In this document: positions 7,085 through 10,925 of the stretch, piece by piece
Layout of the letters: each line of letters starts with the position of its first letter
How positions within the stretch are numbered: the stretch's first letter is position 1
NCBI GenBank assembly: GCA_017445525.1
Contig: JAFSTZ010000457.1
Span: 1 to 10,925 of the forward strand
DNA from: Eubacterium sp.
GTDB taxonomy: Bacteria > Bacillota > Clostridia > Lachnospirales > Lachnospiraceae
Direction of reading: 5' to 3'
Length of the DNA stretch: 10,925 bases
The notes under the pieces: generated by a model
Seen by the model: only the letters and a program-made list of their open reading frames with translations
Told to the model about the DNA's origin: nothing
Databases searched by the model: none
Translations under genes and position numbers: made by a program

Positions 7085-8053
7085 TCAATCTCCTAAAATC
7101 TCACAATACACCAGTGTCTGATTGATCAATTGATACGCCACCTCGCCAAAGGTAACAGGTCCTGTATAAGGCGGGATCTTCTGTCCGTTCAGATTTCCAT
7201 ACAGATAATTCAGTATACAGTTGAAGGAGAACACAGGATTATGTGCTTCTGCCTCAGCTATCTTCTTTTTGAACTCCGTAGCATAATCGCCCACATGGGT
7301 AGCAAACCGATAATCCATATTCCGGAAGACCGGAGCATAGAAGCTTACCGCACCGTTTTCTATCGATTTGATCGATGTATTTATATAAGATCCGTTATGG
7401 TCGGCAACAATGGGCATCTTGGTGTCAACGCCGTTCTTTTCGATATACTCGGCAAAGTTTACCTCTTTCCCGTCAACCGTACAATTCACGACATCCAGAC
7501 TGTTGTCGTTAAACCGTATGATGGGATCATTCTTATCATCTTTGAATATATTTACCATATTTATCATTGCTGTCTTGCCTTCGGGGAGTTTTATGTACAT
7601 GACGACAGCCTTATCCGAATACGATGTGCCACTCTCCCCATCATACACCTTGTACTCACCACCGGCATCAAGGTCAGCACCTGCTATCCATCCTATCGTC
7701 GGATGCATAAGCAACTCTTCGACGTCAGGAGCCTCTTTTGAATACTTGGCAGCTATCTCCGATGAGTAAGGCATGATGAGCAACGTAAGCCCATTGTCAA
7801 AGCATTCCTCTACGATCTGAAAAACATTATACTTCCCGTAAACTGCGATCCTGACTTCCTCCGCAAAATCCAGCTCATCGACAAAGAGCATATCCTTGGT
7901 AAAAATACCACCTTCCTCAGCAATAAAATAAGGTGTCGTTCCTCCGATCCACTTCCCCTTCGGGAGCTTTTGCAGAAGCGAATCATCCGCTGCTATATGG
8001 AGTACCTTTCCATCATTAATAAGATTAATTGTTTCTTCCAATGTGATAAGCAT
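7085..8053 (-). CDS. FIST-like putative ligand-binding protein
   Basis: A 322-aa soluble protein without signal peptide or membrane segments. It resembles the FIST sensory fold, thought to bind small molecules such as amino acids. The evidence is a Gly-rich N-terminal turn WIGGTTPYFIAEEGG (35-49), a late FSFNCILNYLYG (276-286, Cys279) in the place of the FIST 'fsC.gR' segment, and a C-terminus GPVTFGEVAYQLINQTLV (298-315) like the FIST_C 'GE...NqTL' ending. The N-terminal pattern also recalls, from memory, a family listed as DUF6976; I cannot confirm this without a search. The start has AAGGAGG, well spaced. It sits between the 72-aa gene (23-base gap) and the symporter gene (one-base gap), so it is likely co-expressed and may sense or regulate what the transporter moves or what the kinase reads. 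The fold call is moderate; the function is inferred. Confidence 0.6.
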   Translation of the reverse strand: MLITLEETINLINDGKVLHIAADDSLLQKLPKGKWIGGTTPYFIAEEGGIFTKDMLFVDELDFAEEVRIAVYGKYNVFQIVEECFDNGLTLLIMPYSSEIAAKYSKEAPDVEELLMHPTIGWIAGADLDAGGEYKVYDGESGTSYSDKAVVMYIKLPEGKTAMINMVNIFKDDKNDPIIRFNDNSLDVVNCTVDGKEVNFAEYIEKNGVDTKMPIVADHNGSYINTSIKSIENGAVSFYAPVFRNMDYRFATHVGDYATEFKKKIAEAEAHNPVFSFNCILNYLYGNLNGQKIPPYTGPVTFGEVAYQLINQTLVYCEILGD

Positions 8054-8076
8054 CTCAATACCTCCTTGATCCGATA

Positions 8077-8295
8077 TTAAAGCATCGCAATGTTTGCAAG
8101 ATCCACTTTTGCCACGATAGGATATTTCGACAAAAACTCATCCATCTCCTTTATGCATGACTCCATGCATCCGGGATCCGCTTCTACCCTCTTTTTCATT
8201 TTTGATATCATCATATTCAGTGCAAGATTTGATGATGTGTACTTGACTTCTCCGCGCAGGAGTTTTTCTACTTTTTCCTGTGCATATGCTTCCAT
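8077..8295 (-). CDS. Small helical protein of unknown function
   Basis: A 72-aa protein that I do not recognise. It is predicted to be largely helical and charged, with two cysteines five residues apart (GCMESC, positions 42-46) and a short hydrophobic C-terminus. There is no signal peptide, membrane segment or DNA-binding motif that I can support. It is a real gene by context: AAAGGAGG lies seven bases before its ATG, it fills the space between the kinase stop (20-base gap) and the FIST-like gene (23-base gap), and it is in the same direction. Its position between a kinase and a putative ligand-binding protein suggests an accessory or adaptor role, but nothing in the sequence proves this. 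Confidence 0.72.
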   Translation of the reverse strand: MEAYAQEKVEKLLRGEVKYTSSNLALNMMISKMKKRVEADPGCMESCIKEMDEFLSKYPIVAKVDLANIAML

Positions 8296-8302
8296 TTATC
8301 TA

Positions 8303-8310
8303 CCTCCTTT
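8303..8310 (-). promoter_or_regulatory. Strong ribosome binding site of the 72-aa gene
   Basis: AAAGGAGG on the minus strand, seven bases from the ATG at 8295. It is stronger than most sites in the window and supports the small frame as a translated gene. Confidence 0.75.
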
Positions 8311-8315
8311 TTTAC

Positions 8316-10925
8316 TCACTCCAATACTTCAAGAATCCCATCATAATCAAGCATATCTGCCTTTTCACTGACAAGCAGAAATCTCTCTTTTTCGGAATCC
8401 GGAATAGCATACTCCTTGGCCTCTTCTATGATCCTCTCAACCTCATCACAGTCCATATCATCAGCCGCAATACGCAACTCATCATATATTCTGTTCATGG
8501 TATCCTCATCCGCAACAGGTTTATCTTCCTCTTCCTCAACCTCCTTTTCAGGGAACGCAGGGGCGAGAGACTCTTTATAGCTCAGATAAAACTCCATCAC
8601 GGAATCATGATTTTCTTTGACGAATGGGATATTGTCTCCTTTACTTGCCATCTCGAGAGCTTCTGCCATTTTACTGAGTTCCATGGCTCCGACAAGCTTT
8701 GCCGAGCTCTTCAGAGCATGTATCTTGATCGTATAGTTTTCCCAGTCTCCGGATGAATAATAATTCTCAAGAGCATCATGTTTATCCTGGATCGAATCAA
8801 AGAATATCTCAAGAACCGACTTAAATGCCTCCTCCGAACCACTGTTTTTGATCGCAAGCTTTGCGTCGATACTGTCAAGAGTACTGTACCATTTATCTTC
8901 CTCTTCCGCTTCCTCTATGGGCTCCTCTTCATATTCTTCTACTACATCAAATGTATCGATCGTCTCTTCATACTCTGCTTCACTCTCATCGTCGGTCATC
9001 TCCTCCGAATCCCCGATGTCCTCAATCTCCGTTTCATCATCAATAAACGATGCGATATTGTATGACCTGTTTGATTTAAGGATATAAAGGATTCCGAATG
9101 TACCGGGACCGCAGTTGGAAGATATGGCCGCCGATGCCTGCTGAAATACCACATGCTCGAAATAAGCAAGCTTTTTTATCTCCTGCTCGATCCACTCAAG
9201 GGTTTCGACGGGCAGGTAGGCATACGTGATAAAAACTACATCCGGATCCGGGATCAAATCCGGTGGAAGCGCTTTCTTTAAATATTTCCTGTACACTCGT
9301 TTGGTGCGCCCGAACCATACTCCGCCAATCCCCGCCTTATCCTTCCTGATACGAAGTGCAGGGTGAAGGTTAAGTGTCTGTGCGACTTTATGAAGTCGTT
9401 TGTTGAGATAGCCCCTGTTTGCCATATACTCTGTCGAGTCTATAATGAAGCTGCATCTCAGTCGATGTTTCACCTCTTCCAACTCGTTTATGATATCCGG
9501 TACCTGCATTCCCTGACCGGCCAGCTTATAAGCAATGAGAACAAGGATACCTGTTGCACTGGAAACAAGTCCAGAATTGATGACCGTGACATTGTCAAAC
9601 GATTTCGCTGCTTCCGTGGCGATTTTATACTCGACACTCATGCTTGTCGTCAGGGATATATGGATGATATGGTGCGTTTTCTTCAGTACATCCGCAAAGA
9701 ACTTGGTGTACTCAGCCTCACTCTGCGGGGCTGACACTGCTTCCTTGCCGAGATTGATATACCGGATCAGCTCACTGGCATCCATGTGAACGCCATCCTT
9801 GAAAACTCCCTCATCCGTATTTATCACGAACGGAAGTATCGGAATATGGAGCTTTCTGACCGTAGAATCAGGAAGATCGACCATACTCGATGCGGTGATG
9901 ATAACCGGAGTTTTTTCAGCATATTTCTCAGAGGTATGGATCTCTTCATCGTCGCCGATCATCGCTGTCCGTAGAATGATCCTGTCACTCGAAACATGCT
10001 TGATAAGCATCTCTTCCATACTTTCTGAAGAAACAGGCTTCACCAGATATCCATCAAAACCGGCTCTGTTGTACAACTCTCTGTTCTCGCTTCCCGCATT
10101 AGCAGTAAGAACGATGACCGGGGTATTTCTGTTGAGACCTCCGATCTGATTCCTGATCTTTTCCAGACATTCGATTCCATCCATCTGCGGCATAAGATGA
10201 TCCATAAAGATAGCATCGTAATGAAGCTTCTGGCACATATCAAGCGCTTCTTTTCCCGAAAGCGCCGTGTCGATCCTCATATCCGTATCTTCCAGAAGTC
10301 TCTTTTCCACCTCGATATTCATCTCGTTGTCATCAACGATCAGTATGCTGACCTCCGGAGCCAAAAAGGCACTTGTATAATTGCTCCTTCTGGCCATCTG
10401 CTGATTGTGGATATTCAGTTCGCCGATCGCATTTTTGTTGGTGATACCCTGCTTCACAACAAAGGTAAATGTCGATCCCTCGCCATACACACTGTCTACG
10501 TTGATCGTTCCGCCCATCAGCTCGACCAGCTGTTTGACGATACTCAGTCCCAGTCCGGTCCCCTCTATATGGCGGTTTTGTCCCTCATCCACACGCTTGA
10601 ACGCATCAAACAGATAGGGGATATCTTCTTTTTTTATACCCATTCCGGTGTCTGCGACAGAGATCGCGAGTTCAGTCGTATTCTCATCGATAGCATTGTT
10701 TTCTATCCGGAGTTCAACATGCCCGCTTTTAGTATACTTTACGGCATTGTTCAAAAGATTTATGATCAGCTGCTTGATACGGACTTCATCTCCGTATAAA
10801 ACCGTAGGAACCTGAGGATCAATGTTCACTTCAAAGCCCAGTCCCTTCTCATGTGCCTTGAGCCAAATCATATTCACTACCTCAGACAGCATATCTCCTA
10901 CATTATAATCAACAGGAACTATATC
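8316..10925 (-). CDS. Hybrid histidine kinase with embedded DegV domain (5' end missing)
   Basis: The 3' part of a large sensor kinase gene; 869 residues are visible and the frame is open to the right edge, so the sensor region and the phosphorylated-His dimer domain lie outside. Residues are counted from the internal Met at 10892. Domains: HATPase_c (1-150) with N box NLLNNAVKY, DTGMGI (81-86) and GTGLGLSIV (111-119); receiver domain (182-300) with Asp187-Asp188, phospho-acceptor Asp231 (FMDHLMPQMDG), Thr263 and Lys285; DegV-like lipid-binding domain (329-605) from VIITASS to NCGPGTFGILYI; acidic linker (617-666); HPt domain (672-775) with phospho-acceptor His725 (KIHALKSSAKLVGA); and an acidic-then-helical tail (782-858). 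All phosphorelay residues visible are intact. DNA-binding output is absent, so a separate regulator or the DegV part must give the output. It is the first visible gene of the right operon. Confidence 0.9.
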   Translation of the reverse strand, partial: DIVPVDYNVGDMLSEVVNMIWLKAHEKGLGFEVNIDPQVPTVLYGDEVRIKQLIINLLNNAVKYTKSGHVELRIENNAIDENTTELAISVADTGMGIKKEDIPYLFDAFKRVDEGQNRHIEGTGLGLSIVKQLVELMGGTINVDSVYGEGSTFTFVVKQGITNKNAIGELNIHNQQMARRSNYTSAFLAPEVSILIVDDNEMNIEVEKRLLEDTDMRIDTALSGKEALDMCQKLHYDAIFMDHLMPQMDGIECLEKIRNQIGGLNRNTPVIVLTANAGSENRELYNRAGFDGYLVKPVSSESMEEMLIKHVSSDRIILRTAMIGDDEEIHTSEKYAEKTPVIITASSMVDLPDSTVRKLHIPILPFVINTDEGVFKDGVHMDASELIRYINLGKEAVSAPQSEAEYTKFFADVLKKTHHIIHISLTTSMSVEYKIATEAAKSFDNVTVINSGLVSSATGILVLIAYKLAGQGMQVPDIINELEEVKHRLRCSFIIDSTEYMANRGYLNKRLHKVAQTLNLHPALRIRKDKAGIGGVWFGRTKRVYRKYLKKALPPDLIPDPDVVFITYAYLPVETLEWIEQEIKKLAYFEHVVFQQASAAISSNCGPGTFGILYILKSNRSYNIASFIDDETEIEDIGDSEEMTDDESEAEYEETIDTFDVVEEYEEEPIEEAEEEDKWYSTLDSIDAKLAIKNSGSEEAFKSVLEIFFDSIQDKHDALENYYSSGDWENYTIKIHALKSSAKLVGAMELSKMAEALEMASKGDNIPFVKENHDSVMEFYLSYKESLAPAFPEKEVEEEEDKPVADEDTMNRIYDELRIAADDMDCDEVERIIEEAKEYAIPDSEKERFLLVSEKADMLDYDGILEVLE

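Overview
All nine genes in this window lie on the minus strand, so transcription runs from the right edge to the left. The content points to a Firmicute of the Lachnospiraceae type (Butyrivibrio/Roseburia-like; the genus cannot be fixed from the sequence). The reasons are strong AGGAGG-type ribosome binding sites, a TATAAT box, moderate GC, a BspA-type leucine-rich repeat protein, an HD-GYP protein and a large hybrid histidine kinase that contains a DegV domain.

Right part (10925 down to 5021) looks like one operon with small gaps. It starts with the 3' part of a hybrid sensor kinase cut by the window edge. The visible order is kinase ATPase domain, receiver, a complete DegV-like lipid-binding domain, an acidic linker, an HPt domain and a helical tail. 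It is followed by an unrecognised 72-aa protein, a 322-aa FIST-like protein, a sodium:alanine symporter (AGCS) family transporter whose start lies one base after the preceding stop, and a small secreted protein with an Ig-like (Big_2-like) fold. A 12-bp stem terminator closes the operon. The likely theme is sensing of, and response to, a small molecule, with an amino-acid transporter as partner; this is inferred from gene order.

Left part (about 5000 down to 91) starts at a TATAAT promoter that sits against, and partly inside, the terminator of the previous operon. The promoter is flanked by two copies of the same inverted repeat (GATGAT-NN-ATCATC). It would express a membrane-bound HD-GYP phosphodiesterase (predicted c-di-GMP hydrolysis), a leucine-rich repeat protein, a DUF2201-type metallopeptidase-like/VWA protein and a MoxR-type AAA+ ATPase. 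The last two are the standard partners of MoxR-VWA modules, in which the ATPase remodels a target and the VWA protein acts as adaptor; the leucine-rich repeat protein is a candidate third component.

No tRNA, rRNA, CRISPR array, insertion sequence or phage gene was seen. There is no gene-free stretch longer than about 90 bases.
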